Part shown: positions 26,943 to 36,030 of the stretch, piece after piece | Layout: each line of letters starts with the position of its first letter | Numbering within the stretch: the stretch's first letter is position 1 | From: Tessaracoccus rhinocerotis | GTDB lineage: Bacteria; Actinomycetota; Actinomycetes; Propionibacteriales; Propionibacteriaceae | DNA length: 64,000 nucleotides | Assembly: GCF_007197885.1 (NCBI RefSeq) | Contig: NZ_VKKG01000002.1 | Span: 558,001-622,000 of the forward strand | Reading direction: 5' to 3' | Made by a program: the position numbers and the translations under genes | Notes under the pieces: generated by a model | What the model was told of the DNA's origin: nothing | The model's database searches: none | The model's input: only the letters and a program-made list of their open reading frames with translations

Positions 26943-27526
26943 TGGCAAGGATCATCTCGGGCCGCGCCAAGGGCAGGCGGTTGGCCACACCAAAGGGCGA
27001 CAACACCCGACCGACGACCGACCGGGTGAAGGAGGCGCTGTTCTCCTCCTTGGCGACCTGGTTCGGGACCGTCGACTCCGACTCCGCTGAGCAACTCCTG
27101 GACGTCACCGTGCTGGACCTGTTCGCGGGCAGCGGCGGGCTCGGCCTCGAGGCCGCCAGCCGCGGCGCGGCGAGGGTGGTGTGCGTGGACAACAGGACCG
27201 CGGGCCTGATCAGGGAGAACGCCGCCGCGGCGGGCCTGCGCGTGGAGGTCAACTCCGGCACCGTCGAGTCCGCCGTGAAGTCCTCGCCCGGCCGGTTCGA
27301 CCTCGTGTTCATCGACCCTCCCTACGACGTCCCCGCCGCCACCGTGGATCGCATCCTGGCGTCACTGGTCTCGGGCGGCGCGCTCGTGGAGCAGGCGCTC
27401 GTCGTGGTCGAACGGTCCAGCAGGACTGGTGCGCCGAGTTGGCCCGAAGCCTTCGGCGACCTGTGGGAACGCCGGTACGGTGAGACCACGCTCCACTTCG
27501 GGGCGCTGCGCGAGGAACAGGAATGA
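26942..27526 (+). CDS. rsmD: 16S rRNA (guanine(966)-N2)-methyltransferase
   Basis: SAM-dependent enzyme modifying G966 of 16S rRNA. It has 194 residues. The N-terminus MARIISGRAKGRRLATPKG and RPTTDRVKEALFSSL are family hallmarks. The SAM-binding motif is VLDLFAGSGGLGLEAASRGA (near residue 58) and the catalytic motif is FIDPPYDVP. Overlaps recG by one base and coaD by four, the usual rsmD-coaD pairing. Confidence 0.96.
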   Translation: MARIISGRAKGRRLATPKGDNTRPTTDRVKEALFSSLATWFGTVDSDSAEQLLDVTVLDLFAGSGGLGLEAASRGAARVVCVDNRTAGLIRENAAAAGLRVEVNSGTVESAVKSSPGRFDLVFIDPPYDVPAATVDRILASLVSGGALVEQALVVVERSSRTGAPSWPEAFGDLWERRYGETTLHFGALREEQE

Positions 27527-28005
27527 CGATGAAACCAACCGTGCTCTGCCCGGGATCCTTCGACCCGATCACCCTGGGGCACGTCGACATCATCACGCGG
27601 GCCCGTGACCTGTTCGGGTCGGTGCTGGTCGGGGTGGGACGCAACGACCAGAAGAAGTACCTGTTCGGGGACGAGCGCATCGACCTCGTCCGGGGTGCCG
27701 TGGCCGACCTGGACGGGGTGGAGGTGGCAGAGATTGACGGACTGCTGGCTGACTTCTGCGCCCAGCGGGGGATCACCGCCGTCGTCAAGGGGCTCAGGTT
27801 CGGGGCGGACTTCGACTTCGAACTCCAGATGGCCCACATGAACCACGGCCTGACCGGGTTGGAGACCGTGCTGCTGCCCGCGGCGGAGCAACACGTCACC
27901 CTCTCCAGCACCATCCTGCGCACCGTGATGAAGCTGCACGGCGACGTCACCCGCTACGTTCCGGACAACGTCGCCAGGGCAATCGCGCAGCGAACCTGGG
28001 ACTGA
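27523..28005 (+). CDS. coaD: Phosphopantetheine adenylyltransferase
   Basis: Fourth step of coenzyme A synthesis: 4'-phosphopantetheine plus ATP to dephospho-CoA. It has 160 residues, standard length. Nucleotidyltransferase motif CPGSFDPITLGHVDII with the T/HxGH-type site (residues ~9-24), VKGLRFGADFDFELQMAHMN, and the ISS-type substrate motif as HVTLSSTILRTV. The ATG overlaps the rsmD stop; a second ATG six bases on is equally possible. Confidence 0.97.
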   Translation: MTMKPTVLCPGSFDPITLGHVDIITRARDLFGSVLVGVGRNDQKKYLFGDERIDLVRGAVADLDGVEVAEIDGLLADFCAQRGITAVVKGLRFGADFDFELQMAHMNHGLTGLETVLLPAAEQHVTLSSTILRTVMKLHGDVTRYVPDNVARAIAQRTWD

Positions 28006-28028
28006 TCCGGATCTGGGGTGGGAGGATT

Positions 28029-28056
28029 TTGGCCACGCCTCCTGCTCAGGTATCGT
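28029..28056 (+). promoter_or_regulatory. Candidate promoter of yceD-rpmF
   Basis: TTGGCC and TATCGT are 16 bases apart, about 54 bases before the yceD start, which has an AAGGG ribosome-binding site. Confidence 0.45.
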
Positions 28057-28109
28057 AAGCAGTCGGTCATGTTTCGAGAACATGGTCGACGTACGAAGGG
28101 ATTGTTCGC

Positions 28110-28658
28110 ATGACGTCCGTACATCGCAGAGCTGACCGTCGTTCACCGCTGGTACTTGAGGTACTGGAGCTGGGCCACGGCGCGGGGTCGATGCGCGAGG
28201 TCAGCAGGACCGTACCTGCGCCCGCCGACCTTGGTCTCGAAGTGATCGGAGTGCCCGAGGGCTCCGACATCGACCTCGACCTCCGTCTGGAGGCCGTGGT
28301 GGAGGGAGTCCTGGTCTCGGGAACGGCCGCCGTGCAACTGCACGGCGCCTGTGCCCGGTGCCTGAGAGACATCGAGGGTGCCGAGACGTTCCGCCTGCAG
28401 GAACTCTTCTTCTACCCCGGACACGAGGTGGAGGAGGACGAGCGGCAGATCGTCGAGGACACGATCGATCTCGACGGGGTGCTACGCGACGCCGTGGTGC
28501 TTGAACTGCCGTTCACGCCCCTGTGCCGTGAGGATTGTCTGGGTCTGTGCCCCGAGTGCGGGTTCAACCTCAACGATGATCCGACGCACGAGCACGAAGC
28601 CGTCATCGACGCCCGTTGGGCGACGCTGGCGGACCTGGACGTCAAGCCGAACAACTGA
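28110..28658 (+). CDS. YceD-family (DUF177) protein
   Basis: A 182-residue protein of the YceD/DUF177 family, usually encoded beside rpmF and reported to affect 23S rRNA accumulation; biochemical role not settled. It has two cysteine pairs, CARC near residue 77 and CREDCLGLCPECG near 147-159. The latter forms the conserved C-terminal metal-binding-like cluster. It is followed 30 bases on by rpmF, the conserved pair. Confidence 0.88.
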   Translation: MTSVHRRADRRSPLVLEVLELGHGAGSMREVSRTVPAPADLGLEVIGVPEGSDIDLDLRLEAVVEGVLVSGTAAVQLHGACARCLRDIEGAETFRLQELFFYPGHEVEEDERQIVEDTIDLDGVLRDAVVLELPFTPLCREDCLGLCPECGFNLNDDPTHEHEAVIDARWATLADLDVKPNN

Positions 28659-28688
28659 ACTTTCAAACCTGAGTAGTAGGAGAAGATC

Positions 28689-28880
28689 GTGGCCGTTCCG
28701 AAGCGGAAGATGTCGCGCAGCAACACCCGGTCCCGCCGTGCGCAGTGGAAGACGTCCGTCGTCCCCACCGTCGAGTGCGTGAACCCGGCCTGCCGCGAGC
28801 GTCACCTGTCCCACACCGCCTGCCCCTCTTGCGGCCAGTACGGTCCCAAGGGAGCACGCCGGCAGGTCGTCCAGGCCTGA
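28689..28880 (+). CDS. rpmF: 50S ribosomal protein L32 (zinc-binding form)
   Basis: Ribosomal protein of 63 residues. The core [21 protein letters not shown] is invariant in the family. CVNPAC near residue 30 and CPSCGQYG near 45 form the zinc ribbon. GTG start with TAGGAG upstream. The rnc start lies 23 bases after its stop. Confidence 0.97.
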   Translation: MAVPKRKMSRSNTRSRRAQWKTSVVPTVECVNPACRERHLSHTACPSCGQYGPKGARRQVVQA

Positions 28881-28903
28881 CGCGAGCCTCCACCCCGACG
28901 AGG

Positions 28904-29590
28904 GTGAGCAGACTCACACAACAGCTTGACGAGCTGGGTGTCCGCGTGGACACCCAGCTCTTCGAGTTGGCCTGCACCCACCGCAGCTACGCCTACGAGA
29001 ACGGCGGCATCCCGAGCAACGAACGGCTCGAGTTCCTGGGCGACGCGGTGCTGCAGATCGTGGTGACCGAACACATCTTCCACACCTACCCGGACCTGGC
29101 GGAAGGGGAGCTGGCGAAGCTGCGGGCCTCCGTCGTCAGCACCTACGCCCTCGCACGGGTGGCCCGCGAGCTCGAACTCGGCGGCCACGTCCTGCTAGGC
29201 AAGGGCGAGGTGGCCACCGGCGGCAACGACAAGTCCTCCATCCTGGCCGACACCACCGAGGCCATCATCGGCGCCGTCCACCTCTCGGGAGGCAGCGAGG
29301 CGTCGTCCCGGTTCATCCACGCCCTCCTGGACGAGCGCATCGCCCAGTCCCAGGCCGAGGGCGAGTACGCCGACTTCAAGACCTCGCTGCAGGAGCTCGC
29401 AGCCCGCAACGGCTGGGGCCTGCCCGTCTACGAGGTGGCCGGGACCGGCCCGGACCACCAGCGCGAGTTCACCGCCACCGTCGTCGTCGACGGGGAGCCC
29501 CGCGGTGCCGGCACCGCCCCCAGCAAGAAGCTCGCGGAACAGCGTGCCGCCACCATCGCGTACAGGGCGCTCGGCGGCGCGCATGCCTGA
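28904..29590 (+). CDS. rnc: Ribonuclease III
   Basis: Double-strand-specific endoribonuclease for rRNA processing and mRNA control. It has 228 residues. The catalytic signature [21 protein letters not shown] lies near residues 36-56 and [12 protein letters not shown] near 112, with a C-terminal dsRNA-binding domain ([14 protein letters not shown] to [10 protein letters not shown]). The GTG at 28904 is the most upstream start after rpmF that gives normal length; the frame is open further upstream inside rpmF. It overlaps mutM by 8 bases. Confidence 0.95.
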   Translation: MSRLTQQLDELGVRVDTQLFELACTHRSYAYENGGIPSNERLEFLGDAVLQIVVTEHIFHTYPDLAEGELAKLRASVVSTYALARVARELELGGHVLLGKGEVATGGNDKSSILADTTEAIIGAVHLSGGSEASSRFIHALLDERIAQSQAEGEYADFKTSLQELAARNGWGLPVYEVAGTGPDHQREFTATVVVDGEPRGAGTAPSKKLAEQRAATIAYRALGGAHA

Positions 29591-30425
29591 ACTCCCCGAG
29601 GTGGAGTCGGTCCGGCGCGGACTCGCCTCCCACGCAACAGGACGCCGCATCGAGCGGCTGACGGTGCTGCACCCCCGGCCCGTGCGGTCTCACCCCTTCG
29701 GCGCCGAGGGGATGCGTGCTGCCCTGGAGGGGCGCACCATCGACGACGTGCGCCGGCGTGGCAAGTTCATGTGGCTCGCGCTGGGCGACGACGCCCTCGT
29801 GGTGCACCTCGGCATGAGCGGCCAGTTCCGGGTCAACGACGCGCAGGACGAGCTGGTCCGCAACACCCGCGTGCTGTTCGACCTCGACGACGGCCGGCAG
29901 CTCCGCTTCGTGGACCAACGGATGTTCGGGGGACTGACCCTGGCCGAGGGCGGCGCCGCCAACCCAGTGCCCCACATCGCGCTCGACCCGTTCGATCCGG
30001 ATTTCGACGCCGAGGACGTCGGCGAGCGGATGCGAAGCCGCAACACGACGGTGAAGCGGGCGCTGCTGGACCAGCGCCTCGTCTCGGGAATCGGCAACAT
30101 CTACGCCGACGAGTCACTGTGGCGCGCCCGCCTGCACTTCGAGCACCCCACGAACCGACTCACGCGCCGCAGGGCCGTCGAGGTGCTGCAGCACGCCCGC
30201 GACGTCATGACCGATGCCCTGCTGCAGGGCGGGACGTCGTTCGACTCGCTGTACGTGAACGTCAACGGTGAGTCGGGTTACTTCGCGAGGTCACTCGACG
30301 CCTATGGTCGGGAGGGCCTGCCCTGCAACCGGTGCGCCACACCGATGGTCAGGCGGCAGTTCGCCAACCGCAGCAGCTTCCTGTGCACAAAGTGCCAGCG
30401 GTTGCCCCGAGGAGGAGCCCGCTGA
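29583..30425 (+). CDS. mutM: Formamidopyrimidine-DNA glycosylase
   Basis: Base-excision repair glycosylase/AP lyase that removes 8-oxoguanine and FaPy lesions. It has 280 residues. The N-terminal MPELPEVE places the catalytic Pro2 and Glu3 after Met removal, and Lys near 58 ([11 protein letters not shown]) is the conserved beta-elimination contact. The H2TH region is [19 protein letters not shown], and the C-terminal zinc finger has CNRC and CTKCQR. It overlaps rnc by 8 bases and the GtrA gene by 1 (TGATG). Confidence 0.97.
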   Translation: MPELPEVESVRRGLASHATGRRIERLTVLHPRPVRSHPFGAEGMRAALEGRTIDDVRRRGKFMWLALGDDALVVHLGMSGQFRVNDAQDELVRNTRVLFDLDDGRQLRFVDQRMFGGLTLAEGGAANPVPHIALDPFDPDFDAEDVGERMRSRNTTVKRALLDQRLVSGIGNIYADESLWRARLHFEHPTNRLTRRRAVEVLQHARDVMTDALLQGGTSFDSLYVNVNGESGYFARSLDAYGREGLPCNRCATPMVRRQFANRSSFLCTKCQRLPRGGAR

Positions 30426-31027
30426 TGGAGTGGTTCAAGACGAAGTACGAGCGCTACGAGACCTCCATCTGGCAGCTGTTCCGCTTCGGCGTGGTCGGCG
30501 GGCTGGGCGTGTTCGTGAACTTCGTCGCGTTCATCTTCGTGGGCAAGCTGCTTCCGCTGGTCTGGCCCAGCGCCGGTTACCTCGCGGGCACCGAGGTGTG
30601 GTGGAACATCCCGTTCACGGAGTTCAACGTCCGCTGGTACCACGTCTTCTCCATGCTGTCGTTCTTCGTCGCCAACCTGTTCAACTTCCAGCTGAACCGG
30701 CGCTGGACGTTCAAGTCCCACCACTCCGCCAACTGGTTCCGCGAGTACTTCCCCTTCCTGACCGTCGGGCTGATCGCCCAGGGCGTCGGCCTGCTGATCC
30801 TGACCGCGCTCATGCACCAGGGCTCCCCGGTGGCACTGCCCACCGACATCTTCGACGACTCCACGGGTTTCCGGACCCGCAAGTACTGGGCACAGCTGAT
30901 AATGATCGTGTGTACGATTCCGATCACGTTCCTCGTCAACAAGTTCTGGACGTTCAAGGCCATCAGGACGCTGGACGAGACGGAAGAGGCCGAGCACCCG
31001 GAGGACATCCAGCAGGAGGGCACCTGA
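30425..31027 (+). CDS. GtrA-like membrane protein
   Basis: A 200-residue membrane protein of the GtrA family, small four-helix proteins thought to help move lipid-linked sugars or act with cell-envelope glycosyltransferases. It has helices near residues 18-45, 72-95, 105-125 and 160-180. Characteristic are FRFGVVGGLGVFVNFVAFI, the FxLNRRWTF motif (NFQLNRRWTFKS) and the second FLVNKFWTFKA. The acidic tail is short. It is inserted between mutM and smc, which are direct neighbours in many actinobacteria, with a 1-base overlap upstream and 1 base before smc. No glycosyltransferase is nearby, so its partner is unknown. Confidence 0.85.
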   Translation: MEWFKTKYERYETSIWQLFRFGVVGGLGVFVNFVAFIFVGKLLPLVWPSAGYLAGTEVWWNIPFTEFNVRWYHVFSMLSFFVANLFNFQLNRRWTFKSHHSANWFREYFPFLTVGLIAQGVGLLILTALMHQGSPVALPTDIFDDSTGFRTRKYWAQLIMIVCTIPITFLVNKFWTFKAIRTLDETEEAEHPEDIQQEGT

Positions 31028-31028
31028 C

Positions 31029-34000
31029 GTGTACCTGAAGCAGTTGACCCTCCGCGGGTTCAAGTCCTTCGCGTCAGCGACGACGCTTGCATTTGAACCG
31101 GGGATCACCTGCGTCGTGGGGCCCAACGGCTCCGGGAAGTCCAACGTCGTGGACGCGCTCAGCTGGGTCATGGGGGAACAGGGAGCCAAGACGCTGCGCG
31201 GCGGCAAGATGGAGGACGTGATCTTCGCGGGCACCGCCAAGCGCGCCCCGCTCGGCCGCGCCGAGGTGGAACTCACGATCGACAACTCCGACGGGGCGCT
31301 GCCCATCGACTACGCAGAGGTCACCATCACCCGCACGATGTTCCGAAGCGGTGGCTCCGAGTACGCCATCAACGGTGCACCTGCCCGGCTGCTGGACGTG
31401 CAGGAACTCCTCAGCGACTCCGGCATCGGGCGCGAGATGCACGTCATCGTCGGACAGGGCCAGCTGGACGCCATCCTGCAGGCCACCCCCGAGAGCCGGC
31501 GCGGCTTCATCGAGGAGGCGGCCGGCGTGCTCAAGCACCGCAAGCGCAAGGAGAAGGCCTTGCGCAAGCTGGACGGCACCAAGGCCAACCTCGAGCGCCT
31601 GACCGATCTCATCGGGGAGCTGCAGCGCCAGCTCAAGCCCCTGGGCCGCCAGGCGGAGGCGGCCCGCAAGGCCGCCGTGATCCAGGCCGAGCTCCGCGAC
31701 GCGAAGGCACGCCTGCTCGCCGACGAACTCGCCGCCGCCCAGCAGGCGCTCGCCGCAGAACTCGCCGACGAGGCGGCCGTGCAGGCGGCCAGGGAACGGG
31801 CCGAGCTGGAGGTCAGGCGCGCCACGGCCGCGGAGGAGGCCGCCGAGCAGGCGCTCCGGGACGCGGGCACCTCCTACGACCGTGCCCAGGAGACGTGGTA
31901 CGCGCTGGCGAGCCTGAGGGAACGGGTCTCGACCACGATCTCGATCTCGGCCGAGCGGATGCGCTCCGGGGAGGCGCAGCCCGCGCTCGACGTCGGGGGC
32001 CGGGATCCCGACGCTCTGGAGCGCGACGCCGCCGAGGTGCGCGAGAAGGAGAACGAACTCGCGAACCGGGTCCAGACCGCCCACGAGGCACTCACCGACG
32101 CCACCCTGCGCCGCAACGCTGCCGAGAAGGAGCACGCCGCCGCGGAGCAGGCCTACGCCACCACCCTGCGCGCCATCGCCGACCGGCGAGAGGGCCTCGC
32201 CCGGCTCAACGGCCAGGTGAACTCCATCAAGTCCCGGCTCGAGGCATCCGAGGAGGAGGTCGAGCGCCTCGCCCGTCGCCGCGACGAAGCCATCGAGCGG
32301 GCGGCCGAGGCCGAGCGCAGCTACCACGGCACCGAGTCGTCCCTCGCGGGTCTCGGCGCCTCCGAGTCCGACCTGGACGCTGAGTACGAGGAGGCGGCGG
32401 AGGCGGTCGCCCGGCACGAGCACACGCTCGCCGAACTGCGCGCCGCCGAGACCGCCGCGGTCCGGGAGAGGGCGGCCCTCGAGGCACGGATCGAGGCGCT
32501 CCGCCTGACCACTGAGCGCAAGGACGGTTCGGCTGACCTGCTCGCCTCCGGACGTGACGGCATCCGCGGCCGGCTCACCGACCTGATCGCGGTGGAGGCC
32601 GGTTGGGAGAACGCCGTCGCGGTGGGGTTGCGCGCTGCCGCCGAGGCGATCGTCACCGAGGGACTGGGACCCGCCGTCGACGCAGTGGAGCACCTCGCCA
32701 CCGCGGATCTCGGCCGCGCGCCCCTCGTTGTCGGCGGCGTCGTGGACGCCCAGCCCGAGCCGCCCGGGGCACTCGCGGGCCGGATCACCGCGCCCGACGA
32801 ACTGCGCGGCACCATCTCCCGCCTGCTGAGGGGCGTGGTCGGAGTCGAGTCCCTCCGCGAGGCGCGCGCCGCGGTCGAGGCCGACGGCGAGCTCATTGCC
32901 GTGACCCGTGACGGTGACCTGGTCTCGTCCTGGCTGGTCGAGGGCGGATCCGCCGCGACGGCGTCGCTGCTCGAGTTGTCCGCCCAGCTGGCCGCCGCGG
33001 AGGAGGCGCTTGCCGAGCAGGGCCACGAGCTGGACCGGATCCGGTTCAGGGTGGCCGAGACGACTCCCGCACTGGAGCAGGCCAAACGTGCCGAGGCTGA
33101 TGCCTTGGCGCAACTGCACGCTTCGGACGCTGAACTCGCCGCCGTCGCCGACCAGCTCGGCCAGTTCCGGCAGACCCAGGCGGCCGCCCTGCGCGAGGCG
33201 GAACGGCTCACGGAGGCGATCGATGCGGCCACCACCGCGCGCGCAACCGACACCGAGAAGCTCGAGGCGCTCGAGGCCAGGCTCGCCGCCGCCGACGACG
33301 AGGAGGTCACGGAACCCGACCCGGCCGATCGTGACGACAAGGCGCTCGAGGCGAGACGCTGCCGGCAGGTGGAGATGGAGGCCCGACTGGCCCTGCGCAC
33401 GGCGGAGGAGCAGGCCAAGGCCCTGGCCGGACGGGCCGAGGGCTTGCTGCGCGCCGCGCAGACGGAGCGTGCCTCCCGCGCGAAGGCAAGGGCTCGCGCC
33501 GAGCAGCTCAGGCGCGAGGCAGAGGTGGCGCGCACCGTCAACGAGGCGGCGGGCCAGCTCGCGGAGCACGTGGAAGTGGCGCGGCAACGGGCCTCGCGGG
33601 AGCGTGACCTCGCCGAACAGGACCGCCGCGACGCCGAGGCCGCCGTGGTGCGGGTCCGGCACGAGTCAAGGGCAGCCTCGGCAAGGCTCGAGGAACTGGT
33701 GCGTGGCGCCCATCGCGACGAGATGGTCCGCATCGAGCACCGCATGAAGATCGAGCAGCTCGTGGACCGCGCGCTCTCCGAGCTGGGGCTGGAGGCCGAG
33801 ACGCTGGTGTCGGAGTACGGTCCCGACGAGCTCGTTCCAGTCATCACCCGACCCGACGGATCGGCACTCACCGACGACGACGAGGTGCCCGAGCCCGTGC
33901 CCTACGTCCGCGAGGAGCAGGCCACGCGGCTGCGCAGGGCGGAGCGCAACCTCGCCGTCCTGGGGCGGGTGAACCCGCTCGCGCTGGAGGAGTTCGACGC

Positions 34001-34553
34001 CATGAAGGCCCGGCACGCGTTCCTGGCCGAGCAGCTCGACGACCTCAAGCAGACCCGCGCGGACCTGATCGACATCATCGAGGAGGTCGACCGACGCGTC
34101 CAGGAGGTCTTCGAGCAGGCCTACCGTGACGTCGAGGCCACGTTCAACGACGTCTTCCCCCGCCTGTTCCCAGGGGGCGAGGGGCGGCTCGTGCTCACGG
34201 AGCCGGGGGACTGGCTGAACACTGGCGTCGACGTCGAGGCACGGCCCGCCGGCAAGCAGGTCAAGCGGCTCTCGCTGCTGTCGGGCGGCGAGAGGTCCCT
34301 CGTGGCGGTGGCCTTCCTGGTCAGCCTCTTCATCGCCCGACCGAGCCCGTTCTACATCCTCGACGAGGTGGAGGCCGCGCTCGACGACGCCAACCTCGGA
34401 CGTCTGCTCGGCATCTACGAGGAGCTCCGGGAGAAGTCGCAGCTGATCGTCATCACGCACCAGAAGCGCACCATGGAGATCGCCGACTCCCTCTACGGCG
34501 TCACCATGCGGGGGGACGGCATCTCGACCGTGGTGAGCCAACGGCTCGCCTGA
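31029..34553 (+). CDS. smc: Chromosome segregation protein SMC
   Basis: Condensin ATPase that organises and segregates the chromosome. It has 1174 residues, typical length. N-terminal head with Walker A GPNGSGKSNVVDAL (residues ~32-45) and WVMGEQGAKTLRGGKM. A long Ala/Glu/Arg-rich coiled coil (about 165-480) leads to the hinge (about 500-640, DLIAVEAGWENAVAVGLRAA). Returning coiled coil (about 650-1000), and C-terminal head with signature LSGGERSLVAVAFL and Walker B FYILDEVEAALDDANL. The start is GTG one base after the GtrA stop. The coiled-coil DNA is strongly GC-biased and throws up long false frames on both strands. Confidence 0.98.
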   Translation: MYLKQLTLRGFKSFASATTLAFEPGITCVVGPNGSGKSNVVDALSWVMGEQGAKTLRGGKMEDVIFAGTAKRAPLGRAEVELTIDNSDGALPIDYAEVTITRTMFRSGGSEYAINGAPARLLDVQELLSDSGIGREMHVIVGQGQLDAILQATPESRRGFIEEAAGVLKHRKRKEKALRKLDGTKANLERLTDLIGELQRQLKPLGRQAEAARKAAVIQAELRDAKARLLADELAAAQQALAAELADEAAVQAARERAELEVRRATAAEEAAEQALRDAGTSYDRAQETWYALASLRERVSTTISISAERMRSGEAQPALDVGGRDPDALERDAAEVREKENELANRVQTAHEALTDATLRRNAAEKEHAAAEQAYATTLRAIADRREGLARLNGQVNSIKSRLEASEEEVERLARRRDEAIERAAEAERSYHGTESSLAGLGASESDLDAEYEEAAEAVARHEHTLAELRAAETAAVRERAALEARIEALRLTTERKDGSADLLASGRDGIRGRLTDLIAVEAGWENAVAVGLRAAAEAIVTEGLGPAVDAVEHLATADLGRAPLVVGGVVDAQPEPPGALAGRITAPDELRGTISRLLRGVVGVESLREARAAVEADGELIAVTRDGDLVSSWLVEGGSAATASLLELSAQLAAAEEALAEQGHELDRIRFRVAETTPALEQAKRAEADALAQLHASDAELAAVADQLGQFRQTQAAALREAERLTEAIDAATTARATDTEKLEALEARLAAADDEEVTEPDPADRDDKALEARRCRQVEMEARLALRTAEEQAKALAGRAEGLLRAAQTERASRAKARARAEQLRREAEVARTVNEAAGQLAEHVEVARQRASRERDLAEQDRRDAEAAVVRVRHESRAASARLEELVRGAHRDEMVRIEHRMKIEQLVDRALSELGLEAETLVSEYGPDELVPVITRPDGSALTDDDEVPEPVPYVREEQATRLRRAERNLAVLGRVNPLALEEFDAMKARHAFLAEQLDDLKQTRADLIDIIEEVDRRVQEVFEQAYRDVEATFNDVFPRLFPGGEGRLVLTEPGDWLNTGVDVEARPAGKQVKRLSLLSGGERSLVAVAFLVSLFIARPSPFYILDEVEAALDDANLGRLLGIYEELREKSQLIVITHQKRTMEIADSLYGVTMRGDGISTVVSQRLA

Positions 34554-34576
34554 CGCGATCCGGGGCCCCGGCGTCG

Positions 34577-34582
34577 TAGGAT
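34577..34582 (+). promoter_or_regulatory. -10 box of the small membrane protein gene, leaderless arrangement
   Basis: TAGGAT lies 6 bases before the ATG at 34589, with no ribosome-binding site between them. Confidence 0.5.
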
Positions 34583-34588
34583 TCGTGC

Positions 34589-34792
34589 ATGCCATGGGTC
34601 TTCGTGTTCGCCGTCGTCGTCACGGTCGTGCTGGCGCTCGGCCTGATGGCCGTGGTCGCGCTGTCCTCGGGCCGACTGGGTGGTAGGCGCGGCGCCAAGT
34701 GGGAGCGGGTGGCCGAGACCACCAGCCGACACCTCAATGGCAAGGGGCAACCCCCGAAGTTCCTCGAACGGTTGGACGAGCGACCCGAATGA
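34589..34792 (+). CDS. Small single-pass membrane protein between smc and ftsY
   Basis: A 67-residue protein of unknown function. One hydrophobic helix (residues ~2-27, VFVFAVVVTVVLALGLMAVVALS) is followed by a basic cytoplasmic segment (GRLGGRRGAKWERVAETTSRHL) and a charged tail. No family is recognised with certainty. Its reality is supported by a -10 box at leaderless spacing, by the ftsY start only 32 bases after its stop, and by the lack of any better frame here. Confidence 0.6.
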   Translation: MPWVFVFAVVVTVVLALGLMAVVALSSGRLGGRRGAKWERVAETTSRHLNGKGQPPKFLERLDERPE

Positions 34793-34812
34793 GGCCTGTC
34801 GCCACGGCTCGC

Positions 34813-34818
34813 TAGGAT
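34813..34818 (+). promoter_or_regulatory. -10 box of ftsY, leaderless arrangement
   Basis: TAGGAT lies 6 bases before the GTG start of ftsY; the same hexamer and spacing as the gene 230 bases upstream. Confidence 0.5.
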
Positions 34819-34824
34819 GACGGC

Positions 34825-35970
34825 GTGGACTGGATCTTCTGGCTAATCGTCGCCCTCATCGGACTCTTCCTGATCGGCGGCGGCATCCTCGCCTACCGCG
34901 GACGACGGGGGATCGAGGCGCCCGTCGAGCCGGAGGCCATAGAGCCGGCCCCCGCTCCGGGCGCTGAGGCAGAGGCCACGACGGTCGAGGCCGACGTCGA
35001 AGTCGTTGGGGTCGAGGAGCCCGCAGCACCTGCCCGCGAGGAGATCGAGGCGCCGCAGTCCCGGTTCGCGCGGCTGCGCCGTCGGCTGTCCGGCAGCCAG
35101 AACGCCCTGGCACGCGCACTCGCGGACCTGCTCAGCGTCGACCGGATCGACTCCGACGTCTGGGACGACTTCGAGGCCACGCTGATCGCGTCCGACCTGG
35201 GCGTGGGACCCACCACCGAGCTCACCGAGGCGTTGCGCAAGCAACTCGCCGTCGAGGGCGTGGCCGACCCCGAGGCCGCGAGGAAGGTGTTGCGCGCCGA
35301 ACTCCTCAAGCTGGTGGACCCCACGCTGGACCGCTCCCTGAACCTCGCCTCCGGCGACGACGACCCCGCTGTCGTCCTCGTGGTCGGCGTGAACGGCACC
35401 GGCAAGACCACCACCGTCGGCAAGCTGGCCCGCGTGCTGGTGGCGGAGGGCAAGTCCGTCGTGCTGGGCGCCGCGGACACGTTCCGCGCCGCCGCCGCCG
35501 AGCAGCTCTCGACCTGGGGCGAGCGCGTGGGCGTCCCGACCGTGCGCGGCCCCGAGGGTGCCGACCCCGCGTCGGTGGCCTTCGACGCGGTCAGCAGGGG
35601 GGCCGGGGAGCGCGCCGACGTCGTCCTGGTCGACACCGCCGGTCGTCTCCACACCAAGGTCGGCCTGATGGACGAGCTCGGCAAGGTCAAGCGGGTGGTC
35701 GAGAAGCGCGCCACCGTCAACGAGGTCCTGCTCGTCCTCGACGCCACCACCGGCCAGAACGGGATGATGCAGGCCCGCATCTTCTCCGAGGTGGTCGACG
35801 TGACCGGAATCGTGCTCACGAAGCTGGACGGCTCCGCCAAGGGCGGCATCGTCGTGCAGGTGCAGCGCGAACTGGGCGTGCCAGTCAAGCTGATCGGACT
35901 CGGCGAGGGCGTCGACGACCTGGCGCCGTTCGATCCGGAGGGCTTCGTCGCCGGCATCCTCGGGGAGTAG
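34825..35970 (+). CDS. ftsY: Signal recognition particle receptor FtsY
   Basis: SRP receptor GTPase that docks ribosome-SRP complexes at the membrane. It has 381 residues. Unlike E. coli FtsY it begins with a true transmembrane helix (residues ~3-24, WIFWLIVALIGLFLIGGGILAY), then a short acidic linker and the NG domain from about residue 80. G1 is GVNGTGKTTTVGKLA (near 190), then DTFRAAAAEQL, DTAGRLHTK and TKLDGSAKGG. The GTG start is fixed by the helix. ffh follows 60 bases on, so receptor and particle genes are adjacent. Confidence 0.96.
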   Translation: MDWIFWLIVALIGLFLIGGGILAYRGRRGIEAPVEPEAIEPAPAPGAEAEATTVEADVEVVGVEEPAAPAREEIEAPQSRFARLRRRLSGSQNALARALADLLSVDRIDSDVWDDFEATLIASDLGVGPTTELTEALRKQLAVEGVADPEAARKVLRAELLKLVDPTLDRSLNLASGDDDPAVVLVVGVNGTGKTTTVGKLARVLVAEGKSVVLGAADTFRAAAAEQLSTWGERVGVPTVRGPEGADPASVAFDAVSRGAGERADVVLVDTAGRLHTKVGLMDELGKVKRVVEKRATVNEVLLVLDATTGQNGMMQARIFSEVVDVTGIVLTKLDGSAKGGIVVQVQRELGVPVKLIGLGEGVDDLAPFDPEGFVAGILGE

Positions 35971-36030
35971 CCTGCTCCACTGCCGGTATGCTTGCCCGAG
36001 TTCAAGTTTTCTTCGAAGGGCAAACTTCCA

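Noticed and set aside
31074-33662. Minus-strand frame of 862 codons opposite smc
   Set aside because: Mirror of the Ala/Glu/Arg coiled-coil coding sequence; no start signal or homology.
34560-34571. CCGGGGCCCCGG palindrome after smc
   Set aside because: No loop, pure G/C, and such strings are expected by chance at this GC content.
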